Positions 18,358-26,760 of a DNA stretch of 64,000 nt are shown here, in pieces; the stretch's first letter is position 1, and every line of letters begins with the position of its first letter. A program made the translations under genes and the position numbers. This DNA is from Paracoccaceae bacterium (lineage in GTDB: Bacteria; Pseudomonadota; Alphaproteobacteria; Rhodobacterales; Rhodobacteraceae), in NCBI GenBank assembly GCA_020622085.1, contig JAHRYM010000001.1, positions 2,025,620 through 2,089,619 on the forward strand. Reading direction: 5' to 3'. The notes under the pieces were generated by a model, which saw only the letters and a list, made by a program, of their open reading frames with translations, did not search any database and was not told the DNA's origin.

Positions 18358-18672
18358 ATGACAACTTTCGACGACCGCGAAAAAGGCTACGAATCCAAGT
18401 TCGCCCATGATGAGGCAACGCTCTTCCGGGCGGGCGCGCGCCGCAACAAGCTTGTCGGCCTTTGGGCTGCGGGCATGCTGGGCAAGTCTGGCGCCGATGC
18501 GGATGCCTATGCCAAGGAAGTGATCCTCGCCGATTTCGAGGAAGCGGGCGATGATGATGTTCTGCGCAAGCTGGCCGCGGACCTAGCCGGGAAGGCCGAC
18601 GCCGAGATGATCCGCGCAAAGATGGCCGAGCTTCTGGCCGAAGCAAAACGGCAGATCGCCGAGGAAGGCTGA
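18358..18672 (+). CDS. ATP synthase inhibitor subunit zeta (DUF1476)
   Basis: The 104-aa product (MTTFDDREKGYESKFAHDEA to AEMIRAKMAELLAEAKRQ) is the alphaproteobacterial DUF1476 family. Its Paracoccus member is the zeta subunit, which blocks reverse rotation of F1Fo-ATPase through its N-terminus. The N-terminal FDDREKGYE segment, considered inhibitory, is intact. It is divergent from purC and is followed by a clear intrinsic terminator. Confidence 0.9.
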   Translation: MTTFDDREKGYESKFAHDEATLFRAGARRNKLVGLWAAGMLGKSGADADAYAKEVILADFEEAGDDDVLRKLAADLAGKADAEMIRAKMAELLAEAKRQIAEEG

Positions 18673-18714
18673 GCCCCACGCGCGGCGGATCGGTGCTGCG
18701 GATGAGGAACATGG

Positions 18715-18742
18715 GGCAGTCCCGGCGGGGCTGCCTTTTTTT
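18715..18742 (+). terminator. Intrinsic terminator after the zeta gene
   Basis: A 9-bp stem (GGCAGTCCC with GGGGCTGCC, one G-U pair), loop GGC, followed by seven T (18736-18742). Confidence 0.9.
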
Positions 18743-18886
18743 CATCACCGGGGCCGCCGCCATGCAGGCGGCGCGCGCATCCGGCACGGCCGCTTCGCAT
18801 TGTCCTTGCCGAGGCCCCGAAGTATTGAGAAACTTCTTTTACGGGGGCGCTTGGTTGCGTTCCTTCCCACCTGAAAGGCCCTTCCC

Positions 18887-19897
18887 ATGTCAGATCCGCT
18901 GTCCAAGCTTCTGCAAACCCAAGACTGGCTGCTGGCCGATGGCGCGACCGGCACCAACCTGTTCAACATGGGGCTTTCGTCGGGCGAGGCGCCCGAATTC
19001 TGGAACATCGACCGGCCCGATGACATCCGCACGCTTTACCGCAATGCGGTCGAGGCCGGCAGCGACCTGTTCCTGACCAATACCTTCGGCGGAAACGCCA
19101 GCCGGCTGAAGCTGCATGGCGCGCAAGGACGCGTGCGCGAATTGAACCGGGTATCGGCAAGCCTTGGCCGCGAGATCGCCGATGCCGCCAATCGTCCCGT
19201 GATCGTCGCCGGATCGGTCGGACCGACGGGCGAGATCTTCGAACCCATGGGGACGCTGACGCACGAACGCGCCGTCGAGATGTTCCACGAACAGGCCGAG
19301 GGGCTCAAGGAAGGTGGCGTCGACGTCCTCTGGGTTGAAACCATCTCCTCGGCCGAGGAATTCAAGGCGGCGGCCGAAGCCTTCCTCATGGCGGGGATGC
19401 CATGGTGCGGCACCATGAGCTTTGATACGGCGGGCCGCACGATGATGGGCCTGACCGCAGCGCAAATGGTGGCCCTGGTCGACAAGCTGCCCAACCCGCC
19501 GATCGCCTTCGGCGCCAACTGCGGCGTCGGCGCGTCAGACCTTCTGCGCACCCTGCTGGGTTTCGTCGCCGCCGGTCCGACCCGGCCGCTGATTGCCAAG
19601 GGCAATGCCGGCATCCCGAAGTATCACGACGGCCACATCCATTACGACGGCACGCCCGAACTGATGGCCGATTACGCAGTTCTGGCGCGCGACATCGGGG
19701 CCACGATCATCGGCGGTTGCTGCGGGACCATGCCTGACCACCTGCGGGCAATGCGGGCGGCGCTGGAAACCCGTCCGCGCGGCACCCGGCCGACGCTGGA
19801 TGAAATCACGGCCCGGCTTGGCGCATTTTCCTCGGTCAGCGACGGCAGCGGCGACGACATTGCCCCGACCCGCGAACGCCGCGGCCGCCGCCACTGA
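18887..19897 (+). CDS. bmt: Betaine-homocysteine S-methyltransferase-like enzyme
   Basis: This zinc enzyme transfers a methyl group from a betaine-type donor to homocysteine, making methionine. The 336-aa product is a single homocysteine-binding barrel with the DGATGTNLF start, GANCGVG with C212, and GGCCGT with C278 and C279, the three zinc ligands. The family includes betaine, S-methylmethionine and cobalamin enzymes; the length and Rhodobacterales context favour Bmt. AAGG stands 8 nt before the ATG. The tail is arginine-rich. The stop codon is part of a hexanucleotide repeat. Confidence 0.82.
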   Translation: MSDPLSKLLQTQDWLLADGATGTNLFNMGLSSGEAPEFWNIDRPDDIRTLYRNAVEAGSDLFLTNTFGGNASRLKLHGAQGRVRELNRVSASLGREIADAANRPVIVAGSVGPTGEIFEPMGTLTHERAVEMFHEQAEGLKEGGVDVLWVETISSAEEFKAAAEAFLMAGMPWCGTMSFDTAGRTMMGLTAAQMVALVDKLPNPPIAFGANCGVGASDLLRTLLGFVAAGPTRPLIAKGNAGIPKYHDGHIHYDGTPELMADYAVLARDIGATIIGGCCGTMPDHLRAMRAALETRPRGTRPTLDEITARLGAFSSVSDGSGDDIAPTRERRGRRH

Positions 19898-19918
19898 CAC
19901 TGACACTGACACTGACAC
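19895..19918 (+). repeat. Hexanucleotide microsatellite (TGACAC)x4 that supplies the bmt stop codon
   Basis: Four perfect TGACAC units in tandem. The TGA of the first is the bmt stop. Unit gain or loss would leave that stop unchanged. Confidence 0.9.
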
Positions 19919-19963
19919 GACTGTTGCCAGAGGGCCCTGCCCCTTTGATCGCGCCAGCCGGTC

Positions 19964-19992
19964 TTGCGGGGGCGCCTTCGTGCCCCTATATT
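19964..19992 (+). promoter_or_regulatory. Predicted sigma-70-type promoter of ssrA
   Basis: TTGCGG (19964-19969) and TATATT (19987-19992) are separated by exactly 17 bp. They lie just before the tmRNA acceptor half, giving a start near 19998-20000. Confidence 0.6.
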
Positions 19993-19997
19993 GGTGA

Positions 19998-20385
19998 TGC
20001 CTCGGGCAACCGTGGCTATGGACATAAACGCGCTCGTAATAATCGGATCGGACCCGGGGGCGGTACCCGGCGGCTCCACCATCATCATCCCTTGTTGGGG
20101 GCGAATGGGGCCGAAACAGGATCGACGAACGCCTAAAGGGGTTAGCTTTGTCTCGGCGGGGTGCCACCGTTATCGGTCCGAAATGTACAGTTGCCAACAA
20201 CAACCGTGCTCCGGCAATGGCTCTGGCTGCGTAAGCAGTTCGGGTCGCCGAAACCAAGTCCTTTCGCTTAGCCGCGAAAGGCGGGGTTCGCAGGTACCTG
20301 GCAACAGAAACCTGCACTTTCCCCATTTGCAGAACGCGCAGCTTAACGGCGTGGAAACCATCCGTCCCCTAGGCTGGGATCGCAT
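19998..20385 (+). ncRNA. ssrA: Two-piece (circularly permuted) tmRNA
   Basis: tmRNA rescues ribosomes stalled on broken mRNA and tags the product for proteolysis. Here the gene is permuted as in alphaproteobacteria. The acceptor half comes first and ends CGGCTCC-A-CCA (20071-20081). A short spacer (20082-20106) would be removed. The coding half opens GGGGCCG (20107-20113), which pairs with CGGCTCC over 7 bp with one G-U, followed by the D-loop-like AAACAGGATCGACGAA. The resume frame GCC (20193) encodes ANNNRAPAMALAA and stops at TAA 20232-20234, a typical tag ending in ALAA. The 5' end is inferred from the promoter; the 3' end is approximate. It lies 0.9 kb from sspB. Confidence 0.93.
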
Positions 20386-20404
20386 GAATTCATGGGGATA
20401 AGAC

Positions 20405-20830
20405 ATGTCGCACCTGGCCTTGCTGAATGACTTCTACAAGACCGCCTGGATCGACGGCGACATCGCTGCCATCGATCGATACTTCACCGCGCGCACGGAG
20501 GCCCACGGGATGATGGGCGAAGGCGAGGTCGGAGCCGAAGACTTCAAGGTTCTGATCCCTGCCTTCCGCGCCGGGATCCGGGACATCACCGTGCGCTACA
20601 ACCGCGTCGTCGAAATGGGTGACTGGCTTTTTGCCCACGTCACCGCCGAAGCCCTGACGGCGAATGGTCTCGATCCGGTGCGCGCTTCGGGCATGTGCAT
20701 GATGCGCGTAGAAAACGGTCTGGTGGCCGAAGCCTACAACAGCTTCGACTTCCTTTCCTTCTTCGAACAGATGGGCCAGTTGCCGAGTGAGGCGCTGGCG
20801 CTGCTGCTGTCGGGTGAAACCATCGGCTAG
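20405..20830 (+). CDS. SnoaL-like/NTF2-fold protein
   Basis: The 141-aa product has the size and pattern of the SnoaL-like NTF2 fold: a helical start (LLNDFYKTAWIDGDIAAIDRYF), the sheet segment GIRDITVRYNRVVEMGDWLFAHVT, and ending RVENGLVAEAYNSFDFLSFFEQMG. Such proteins are small isomerases, hydrolases or binding proteins. No substrate is indicated. It lies directly after ssrA on the same strand. Confidence 0.75.
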   Translation: MSHLALLNDFYKTAWIDGDIAAIDRYFTARTEAHGMMGEGEVGAEDFKVLIPAFRAGIRDITVRYNRVVEMGDWLFAHVTAEALTANGLDPVRASGMCMMRVENGLVAEAYNSFDFLSFFEQMGQLPSEALALLLSGETIG

Positions 20831-21229
20831 CGATCGGCGCCTGCCTGACACGGGCCGGCACCAGGGGTGGGGAGCCCTCAGCTTGCGCCCCGGCTTGCGC
20901 GGTGGCGCAGGAAAGTCGCGGCTGCGGAAGCGGCAAGGGCGGTTAGCCGCGGCAGCGGCAAGGGCGGTTGGCCGCGGTGGCGGCAAGGGCGGTTGGCCGC
21001 GGGGGCGGATCGTCAGCAGGCAAGCCGCAGCCGCAAAGGCACCGGTTGGCCAAGGTCGTCGCCACAGCGACGTTTGCATTCCACCCGCAACTGCGGAAAG
21101 GGCGGCAACATGGCCGGGTCGAAGGCTGCGGTCATGTGCATCCGCAAGGCTTCGCTTTCCCGGTCCCGGGGACTTTCCTTCACGCCGAAATTCCTTATGC
21201 TCTGAGCAAAAGGCGAAACGAAAGACACC
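20831..21229 (+). other. Gene-free interval between the SnoaL-like gene and sspB
   Basis: About 400 bp, very rich in G and C. The first half holds three tandem 25-bp units (20930-21004). The second half presumably holds the sspB promoter; I cannot point to clear -35/-10 boxes. No coding frame looks real. Confidence 0.5.
20930..21004 (+). repeat. 25-bp imperfect tandem repeat, three units
   Basis: Units at 20930-20954, 20955-20979 and 20980-21004 each begin GCGGCAAGGGCGGTT and then GCCGCGG. They differ at a few positions near the middle and end. Each unit can form a small GCGG/CCGC hairpin. The length is not a multiple of three, so this is not a coding repeat. Confidence 0.85.
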
Positions 21230-21685
21230 ATGTCCCGATCCATAGACTACGGCACATTGATGCATCGTGCGATGCGCGGCCTCATCATCGAGGTTCTGCG
21301 CGGGGTCGAGGCGGAAGGCCTGCCGGGCGAACATCATTTCTTCATCACCTTCGACACCCGCCATCCGGATGCAAGCCTTGCGGCCCGGCTGCGCGAGCGC
21401 TACCCGGAGGAAATGACCATTGTCATCCAGAACTGGTTCGATGGCCTGAAGGTCGATGAGGACGGCTTTGCCGTGACGCTGAATTTCGGTGACATGGCCG
21501 AACCGCTTTACGTTCCCTTCGATGCGATCCGGACCTTTGTCGACCCTTCCGTAGAATTCGGCCTGCGATTCGAAACCCAGGAAGCCGAGGACGAGGACGA
21601 GGACGGAAACGACGACGACAATGACCCCTCTCCGGCGCCACGCCATGATGCCGAAGTCGTCAGTCTGGACAAGTGGCGGAAATAA
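21230..21685 (+). CDS. sspB: ClpXP adaptor SspB (alphaproteobacterial type)
   Basis: SspB binds the ssrA tag and delivers tagged proteins to the ClpXP protease. The 151-aa product has the SspB fold with HHFFITFDTRHPDASLAARL and MTIVIQNWFDGLKV, then an acidic linker (EAEDEDEDGNDDDND) and the C-terminal ClpX-binding tail VVSLDKWRK (143-151). It lies close to ssrA, whose tag it should recognise. Confidence 0.93.
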   Translation: MSRSIDYGTLMHRAMRGLIIEVLRGVEAEGLPGEHHFFITFDTRHPDASLAARLRERYPEEMTIVIQNWFDGLKVDEDGFAVTLNFGDMAEPLYVPFDAIRTFVDPSVEFGLRFETQEAEDEDEDGNDDDNDPSPAPRHDAEVVSLDKWRK

Positions 21686-21777
21686 AGCCGCAAACATCGG
21701 TATGCAACGGCATGCCGATTGCAAGGCCCGGCCCGGCCCACTAGAACCGGGCACGACAGCAACTCCGGGTACATGCC

Positions 21778-23172
21778 ATGACCAAGACCAGAACCGAGAC
21801 CGACAGCTTCGGCCCGCTGGAAGTTCCTGCTGACAAATACTGGGGCGCGCAAACCCAGCGGTCGATCAGGAACTTCCCCATCGGCTGGGAAAGACAGCCT
21901 GTCGCCATCATCCGCGCACTGGGCGTGATCAAGCAGGCGGCCGCCGAGGTGAACATGGCCGAGGGCCGGCTGGACCCGAAGATCGGCCGCGCGATGGTGC
22001 AGGCAGCATCCGAAGTCGTCGCGGGGAAGTTCGATGACAACTTTCCGCTGGTCGTCTGGCAAACAGGATCGGGCACCCAGTCCAACATGAACGCAAACGA
22101 GGTGATCTCGAACCGCGCGATCGAGGTTCTGGGCGGCGCGATGGGTTCCAAGAAACCCGTCCACCCCAATGATCACGTCAACATGGGCCAGTCCTCGAAC
22201 GACACATTCCCGACCGCGATGCATGTCGCCATCGGCATGATGGCGCGCGACGTGCTCTTGCCGGGGCTGGAAAAGCTGCACCGGGCGCTGGCGGCCAAAT
22301 CGCATGAGTTCAAGGACATCATCAAGATCGGACGGACCCATACGCAGGATGCCACGCCCCTGACGCTGGGGCAGGAATTCGGCGGCTATGCGCATCAGGT
22401 GGCGCAGGGCATCATGCGGGTGAACAAGGTGCTGCCCGAGATCTATGAACTGGCGCAGGGCGGCACCGCCGTGGGCACAGGGCTGAACACGAAAAAGGGC
22501 TGGGACGTGGCCATCGCCGCCAAGATCGCCGAGATCACCGCCCTGCCCTTCGTGACCGCGCCGAACAAGTTCGAGGCGCTGGCTGCGCATGACGCGATGG
22601 TGATGTTCTCGGGCGTGCTGAAGACCATCGCCGCCTCGCTCTTCAAGATCGCCAATGACCTCCGGCTTCTGGGCTCGGGTCCGCGCTCTGGCCTTGGCGA
22701 GTTGATCCTGCCGGAAAACGAACCGGGCTCCTCGATCATGCCGGGCAAGGTCAACCCGACCCAGGCCGAGGCGCTGACGATGGTCTGCGCGCATGTCATG
22801 GGCAATGACGCCGCCGTGGGCTTTGCCGGCAGCCAGGGCCATTTCGAACTGAACGTCTACAACCCGATGATGTCCTACAACGTCCTGCAATCCATGCAGC
22901 TTCTGGGCGACGCAGCGTCGAGCTTCACCGACAACATGGTGGCCGGCACACAGGCCAACGTGGCGCGGATCGACAGGCTGATGAAGGAAAGCCTGATGCT
23001 GGTGACGGCGCTGGCGCCGACCATCGGCTATGACAACGCAACCAGGGTGGCCAAGACCGCGCACAAGAATGGCACCACGCTGCGCGAGGAAGCCATAGCG
23101 CTTGGCTTCGTGGATGGTGAGACTTTCGATCGCATCGTGCGTCCCGAACTGATGGTTGGACCGGAGGACTGA
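21778..23172 (+). CDS. fumC: Class II fumarate hydratase
   Basis: It interconverts fumarate and malate in the TCA cycle without an iron-sulfur cluster. The 464-aa product has the family signature [11 protein letters not shown] (317-327), the [14 protein letters not shown] substrate segment (96-109) and H188 in [10 protein letters not shown]. The start at 21778 gives the standard length. The stop overlaps the start of the DUF4169 gene, making a three-gene unit. Confidence 0.97.
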   Translation: MTKTRTETDSFGPLEVPADKYWGAQTQRSIRNFPIGWERQPVAIIRALGVIKQAAAEVNMAEGRLDPKIGRAMVQAASEVVAGKFDDNFPLVVWQTGSGTQSNMNANEVISNRAIEVLGGAMGSKKPVHPNDHVNMGQSSNDTFPTAMHVAIGMMARDVLLPGLEKLHRALAAKSHEFKDIIKIGRTHTQDATPLTLGQEFGGYAHQVAQGIMRVNKVLPEIYELAQGGTAVGTGLNTKKGWDVAIAAKIAEITALPFVTAPNKFEALAAHDAMVMFSGVLKTIAASLFKIANDLRLLGSGPRSGLGELILPENEPGSSIMPGKVNPTQAEALTMVCAHVMGNDAAVGFAGSQGHFELNVYNPMMSYNVLQSMQLLGDAASSFTDNMVAGTQANVARIDRLMKESLMLVTALAPTIGYDNATRVAKTAHKNGTTLREEAIALGFVDGETFDRIVRPELMVGPED

Positions 23173-23357
23173 TGGCCAATACCGTAAATCTGCGCCAGGC
23201 GCGCAAGGAAAAGACCCGCGCGAAGAAACGCGCCGAAGGCACTGAAAATGCTGCGAAATTCGGCCAGTCCAACGCCGAGAAGCAGCAGCGGTTGGCCGAA
23301 ATGAAGCTTGCACAGGCACGGTTCGCCGCCCACAAGCGCGAACCGGGCTCCGAGTGA
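23172..23357 (+). CDS. DUF4169 family protein
   Basis: A 61-aa, highly charged protein rich in Lys, Arg, Ala and Gln ([19 protein letters not shown], with RAEGTENAAKFG). The DUF4169 family has this form; its role is unknown. Its ATG shares one base with the fumC stop (TGATG), and the next gene overlaps its own stop. Confidence 0.85.
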   Translation: MANTVNLRQARKEKTRAKKRAEGTENAAKFGQSNAEKQQRLAEMKLAQARFAAHKREPGSE

Positions 23358-23590
23358 GCCGCCCGGTCAAGCGTTCGCTGACGCTGAACGGCCACCGGAC
23401 CAGCGTTTCGCTGGAAGACGAGTTCTGGCGGGCCTTCCGGGCGCTTGCGGCCCGGCAGGGCCTGCCGCTCAATGTTCTGGCTGCGGAAATTGACGCGGCA
23501 CGAGGCCCGGACGCGGGCCTGGCTACCGCGATCCGCCTTTACGTTCTGGCAGAGCTTTGCAAGATCGCCGGGCAGCCTGACGGTTTCTGA
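23354..23590 (+). CDS. Ribbon-helix-helix domain protein
   Basis: The 78-aa product (MSRPVKRSLTLNGHRTSVSL, then EDEFWRAFRALAARQGLPLNVLAAEI) matches the RHH_4 family of small proteins with a ribbon-helix-helix fold. The family is often found next to fumC in Rhodobacteraceae. It may bind DNA, but no target is known. GTG at 23354 overlaps the previous stop (GTGA) and is the only start giving the conserved N-terminus. Confidence 0.82.
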   Translation: MSRPVKRSLTLNGHRTSVSLEDEFWRAFRALAARQGLPLNVLAAEIDAARGPDAGLATAIRLYVLAELCKIAGQPDGF

Positions 23591-23616
23591 TGCCCCCGTC
23601 CCTGCGTGCCCCGGGA

Positions 23617-23886
23617 TCAATCCTTGGGGTAGAGCGCGCGGCGCAGCCTGCGGGCAACGTCGGCCTGGTGCACTTCGGACGCCGTATAGCGTGGATCAGG
23701 GCCATTTCCCGGGCGCAGCCGGTCACTGAACAATGCGAGGATTTCCTCGCGCGATGTCCTGCGGCCATCGATCAACGGCGCCACCCTGTCGCGCAGCATT
23801 CCGAAACTGGGAACGGCGATCCTGAAGGCGTTCGGGCGTGGCTCGTCATCTGCAACACCGGACTGAAAATCCCTGGTCATCAACAT
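23617..23886 (-). CDS. Hypothetical protein, 89 aa
   Basis: I do not recognise the family. The product (MLMTRDFQSGVADDEPRPNA, then VPSFGMLRDRVAPLIDGRRTSREEIL) is soluble and ends in a basic stretch RRLRRALYPKD. AGGGGTG before ATG 23886 supports this start over an ATG 75 nt upstream. It faces the RHH gene tail to tail. Confidence 0.5.
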   Translation of the reverse strand: MLMTRDFQSGVADDEPRPNAFRIAVPSFGMLRDRVAPLIDGRRTSREEILALFSDRLRPGNGPDPRYTASEVHQADVARRLRRALYPKD

Positions 23887-24036
23887 GGTGGCACCCCTGA
23901 AACGGGCTCCAGTGCGGCAACAGCCGCAGGGCGACACCCGATGCCTGCAATCATTACTCAAATCCGCGAAAGGGCAATTCTTGCCCCCTCACCAGCCGAA
24001 AACTGATTTCAAGCTTGGCGCGCCTGCCGGCTGCCG

Positions 24037-25440
24037 TCAAGAATCGGGTCCGTGACGTAGCGTCATCTTCAGATGAATACCCGCGAAAGCCCGAACAGTA
24101 AGATGGGCAACCGGCATAGGCGGGGGGTCTTCTGGAAACAATCGAAATTCCCGGAGCAGAATCGCCAGCAGGATCGGCCCCTCGGCCATTGCGAACCCGG
24201 CGCCCGGGCAAACCCGTGTCCCTTTCGAGAAGGGCAACCAGGCGGCCCGCGCCGATTGCCGCCCCGCAGGCGTGCGCCAGCGCCCGGGATCGAAGGCATC
24301 GGGCCGGTCCCAAAGCCGTTCGTGGCGGTGCAGATGCCAGGGTGACAGCACGATCTGGCTGCCCGGGCGCACGGCGCGGCCACGGAACACCACCGGGCAG
24401 GCGGCCTCGCGCACCATCATCGGAACCGGCGGATAAAGCCGCAGCGCCTCGCGGAAGACATCGCGCGCCAGCGGCAGACGGCCTGCGAGTGCTGCGGGCC
24501 GGGGCGGATCCGCCGCTTCCTGCAAGGCGTCCTCGGTCGCCCCGCCAAGCGCTTCGGTGGCCTCGGCGGCAAGCGCATCCTGCAGGCCGGGGTCGCAAGC
24601 CACCAGATAGAGCGTCCATGCCAGCGCCGAGGCCGAGGTTTCATGGCCGGCAAGCAGGAAGATCGCCACCTGATCCACGATTTCCCCGGCCGTAAAGGGC
24701 CGGCCCGTCACCGGATCGGGCAGCGTCATCAGCCGGGTTGCCAGATCGTCGGGCGCGGTGCCTGCCCGGACCTGTGCCACCCGCGCATCGACCATGTCGC
24801 CGATCAGCGCCCGGATCCGTGCGGCCGTGCGGCGCGTGGCAGGGCGGTGCAGCCGGGGCAACCAGCGCGGCAGCCGCAGGAAGGCCGCAAGATTGAGAAG
24901 CGGCTGCGCGCGCTGATAGGCGCGAAATTCCTGATGGATCGCCGCCGCGTCCCGGTCCTCGATCGGCACGGAAAACAGAGCCCGAAAGATCACGTCGGCT
25001 GCGGCATGGTTTGCCAGCGGCTCGACATCCACCACCTGCCCTGCCTGCGCGGACAGTCGCCGCACCGCCGCCTTGCCCGCCGCCACCATCGCGGGCTGCA
25101 TGGCAAGGACATTGCCCGCCCCGAAGGCAGGGTCGATGATCCGCCTCTGGCGCCGCCATTCATCGCCGTTCGTGACAAAGACCGACCGGCCAAGAAGCGG
25201 GGCAAGCCCTTCGCGCACCCGGTCGGACTTGGGGAAATCATCTGCCGCATCGCCCAGAACCCGGTCGATCAACGCCGGATCGTTGCAGAGATAGGAGCGG
25301 AAGAAGGGCGTGCGGAACTCGGCCATCCAGGCGCGATAAAGACGCTCGGGCTGGGCCGACAGGATATCGCGGCGAAAGGCGCGCAGATGCTGCCAGAAAC
25401 GCAGCCGGTCCGGGCGCGATGGGGGCTTCGGCGGGATCAT
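24037..25440 (-). CDS. Cytochrome P450
   Basis: This heme monooxygenase has 467 aa and no membrane anchor. It has the oxygen-binding I-helix AGHETSA (264-270), the K-helix E331xxR334 (REALRLYPP) and the heme loop FSKGTRVCPGAGFA with C411 as ligand. WRRQRRIIDPAFG matches the C-helix of CYP families close to fatty-acid and terpenoid hydroxylases. Its ATG overlaps the stop of the alpha/beta hydrolase upstream by 4 nt, so the two work from one mRNA. The redox partner is not encoded nearby. The substrate is unknown. Confidence 0.93.
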   Translation of the reverse strand: MIPPKPPSRPDRLRFWQHLRAFRRDILSAQPERLYRAWMAEFRTPFFRSYLCNDPALIDRVLGDAADDFPKSDRVREGLAPLLGRSVFVTNGDEWRRQRRIIDPAFGAGNVLAMQPAMVAAGKAAVRRLSAQAGQVVDVEPLANHAAADVIFRALFSVPIEDRDAAAIHQEFRAYQRAQPLLNLAAFLRLPRWLPRLHRPATRRTAARIRALIGDMVDARVAQVRAGTAPDDLATRLMTLPDPVTGRPFTAGEIVDQVAIFLLAGHETSASALAWTLYLVACDPGLQDALAAEATEALGGATEDALQEAADPPRPAALAGRLPLARDVFREALRLYPPVPMMVREAACPVVFRGRAVRPGSQIVLSPWHLHRHERLWDRPDAFDPGRWRTPAGRQSARAAWLPFSKGTRVCPGAGFAMAEGPILLAILLREFRLFPEDPPPMPVAHLTVRAFAGIHLKMTLRHGPDS

Positions 25441-26726
25441 GTCGCCGCACCCGCCCGCGTCCGGTAGCGGCTTCGCGGTGCGGTCCTGCGCCCCGGCGAA
25501 GCGGCCTTTCCCCGATAGCGCCGCGCCAGCGTCACCGGCCCGGCGGTCAGGCGGAAATAATCGTAGTGCCCGGGCCGGTCGAAGGCGCAAAGATATTGAA
25601 AATGCAATCGCCAGTAGCGCCGCCGCAGCGCCCGCCAGCGCCGGGGCGATAACGTCTGGCTGAACGCCGCCGAGAGCACCAGCGGCCCCTTCCCGCCTGC
25701 GGGCGCAACGCCGCTGACCGCAACCGGATCGCAAAGCGCAAAGCAGCAGCCATCCGCCGGCGCGGTGACATCAAGCCAGAACACCCGGTCGTGCGCGGCT
25801 GCCAGATCGTGCAGGTCGGCCCGCAACCGCTCGGCCCGCGGCAGGAATGTCAGCATCGGCACCCCCTGCCCCAATGTCAGAAGCGCCACCTGCGGCTTCG
25901 CCCCCGCCAGCCGCCCGTCGCGCAAGAGCCCCGCCAGCGCCGAGATCGCCAGATGTGCTCCCGCCGAATGGCCGACGACCAGCACCTCGTCGACCGGATC
26001 CGACAGGGCGGCTGCAATCCGGTCGGCGGCACCGGCAATGAAGGCTTCAAGAGGCGCGGGGTAGGCGCCGCGTTGCCGGGCGGCGAAGGCGAAATCATGC
26101 ATGAGGTAATAGGCGAAGATCCGGTTGTCGATGCGGCGAAAACCGGCAAGCACCAGCCAGCCCGTGCCCAGGGCCGTGGCCAGCGCCGCGCCCGCGCCCA
26201 GCCAGGGCCGGACCAGGCCCGCCGCCAGCACGCCAAAAACCAGCGCCAGTGCCGCCTGCCCCAGCAGCACCGCAAAGGGATAGAGCGCGGCGAGAACCGG
26301 CCCCCGGCGCAAATGGACCAGGCGCTGGAAGGCGCCGGTGGACAGATAGATCCAGGCTGTCCGCAACAACTGCCCATAGGTCGCAACTATGCCGTGCCGC
26401 ATCGAGCCGCGCACGATCGCCGACCAGGTCAACACGACGACCTCGGCATCGGTCATGCCGTCCGGCCGCTCGGGGGCAAGCTCGGGTTCAGGGATGCGGG
26501 CGGCAACGCTCCAGCCACAGCCCCCCGATCCGGGCTGCCCCCGCACATGCAGTTCGTAGCCCGAGACTTGCGCCTGAAGCGTGGCCTCACTGCGGTAAAG
26601 CTCGCGGTAGCGCCGGGGCGGGAAGGGATCGAAGCCGGGGATATAGAACACGCGGCGGCGAAAGACCTGTCCGGTGCCGGCCCTGCCCGCAGCGGGCGTG
26701 CCGTCCTGCCCGCCCTGCCCCGTCAT
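25437..26726 (-). CDS. Membrane-associated alpha/beta-hydrolase-like protein
   Basis: The 429-aa product has RRVFYIPGFDPFPPRRYRELYR near its N-terminus and two adjacent hydrophobic segments in the middle (about 144-172 and 176-196). The nucleophile elbow is VVGHSAGAH with S254. The soluble halves flank the membrane pair, so it may be a hairpin-anchored serine hydrolase facing the cytoplasm. ATG 26726 is chosen because it avoids overlap with the previous gene. It is coupled to the P450 gene by ATGA. Lipid or ester hydrolysis is an inference from the fold only. Confidence 0.7.
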   Translation of the reverse strand: MTGQGGQDGTPAAGRAGTGQVFRRRVFYIPGFDPFPPRRYRELYRSEATLQAQVSGYELHVRGQPGSGGCGWSVAARIPEPELAPERPDGMTDAEVVVLTWSAIVRGSMRHGIVATYGQLLRTAWIYLSTGAFQRLVHLRRGPVLAALYPFAVLLGQAALALVFGVLAAGLVRPWLGAGAALATALGTGWLVLAGFRRIDNRIFAYYLMHDFAFAARQRGAYPAPLEAFIAGAADRIAAALSDPVDEVLVVGHSAGAHLAISALAGLLRDGRLAGAKPQVALLTLGQGVPMLTFLPRAERLRADLHDLAAAHDRVFWLDVTAPADGCCFALCDPVAVSGVAPAGGKGPLVLSAAFSQTLSPRRWRALRRRYWRLHFQYLCAFDRPGHYDYFRLTAGPVTLARRYRGKAASPGRRTAPRSRYRTRAGAAT

Positions 26727-26760
26727 CGGCCTGCGGATTTTTCCGGAAGGGGGCTGCCGT

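Noticed and set aside
18743-18886. Possible riboswitch (SAM or SAH type) in the bmt leader
   Set aside because: I looked for the core motifs of SAM-II, SAM/SAH and SAH classes and did not find them; only a GCCGCC/GGCGGC hairpin is present.
20930-21004. CRISPR-like array
   Set aside because: Units abut directly without unique spacers, and no cas gene is present.
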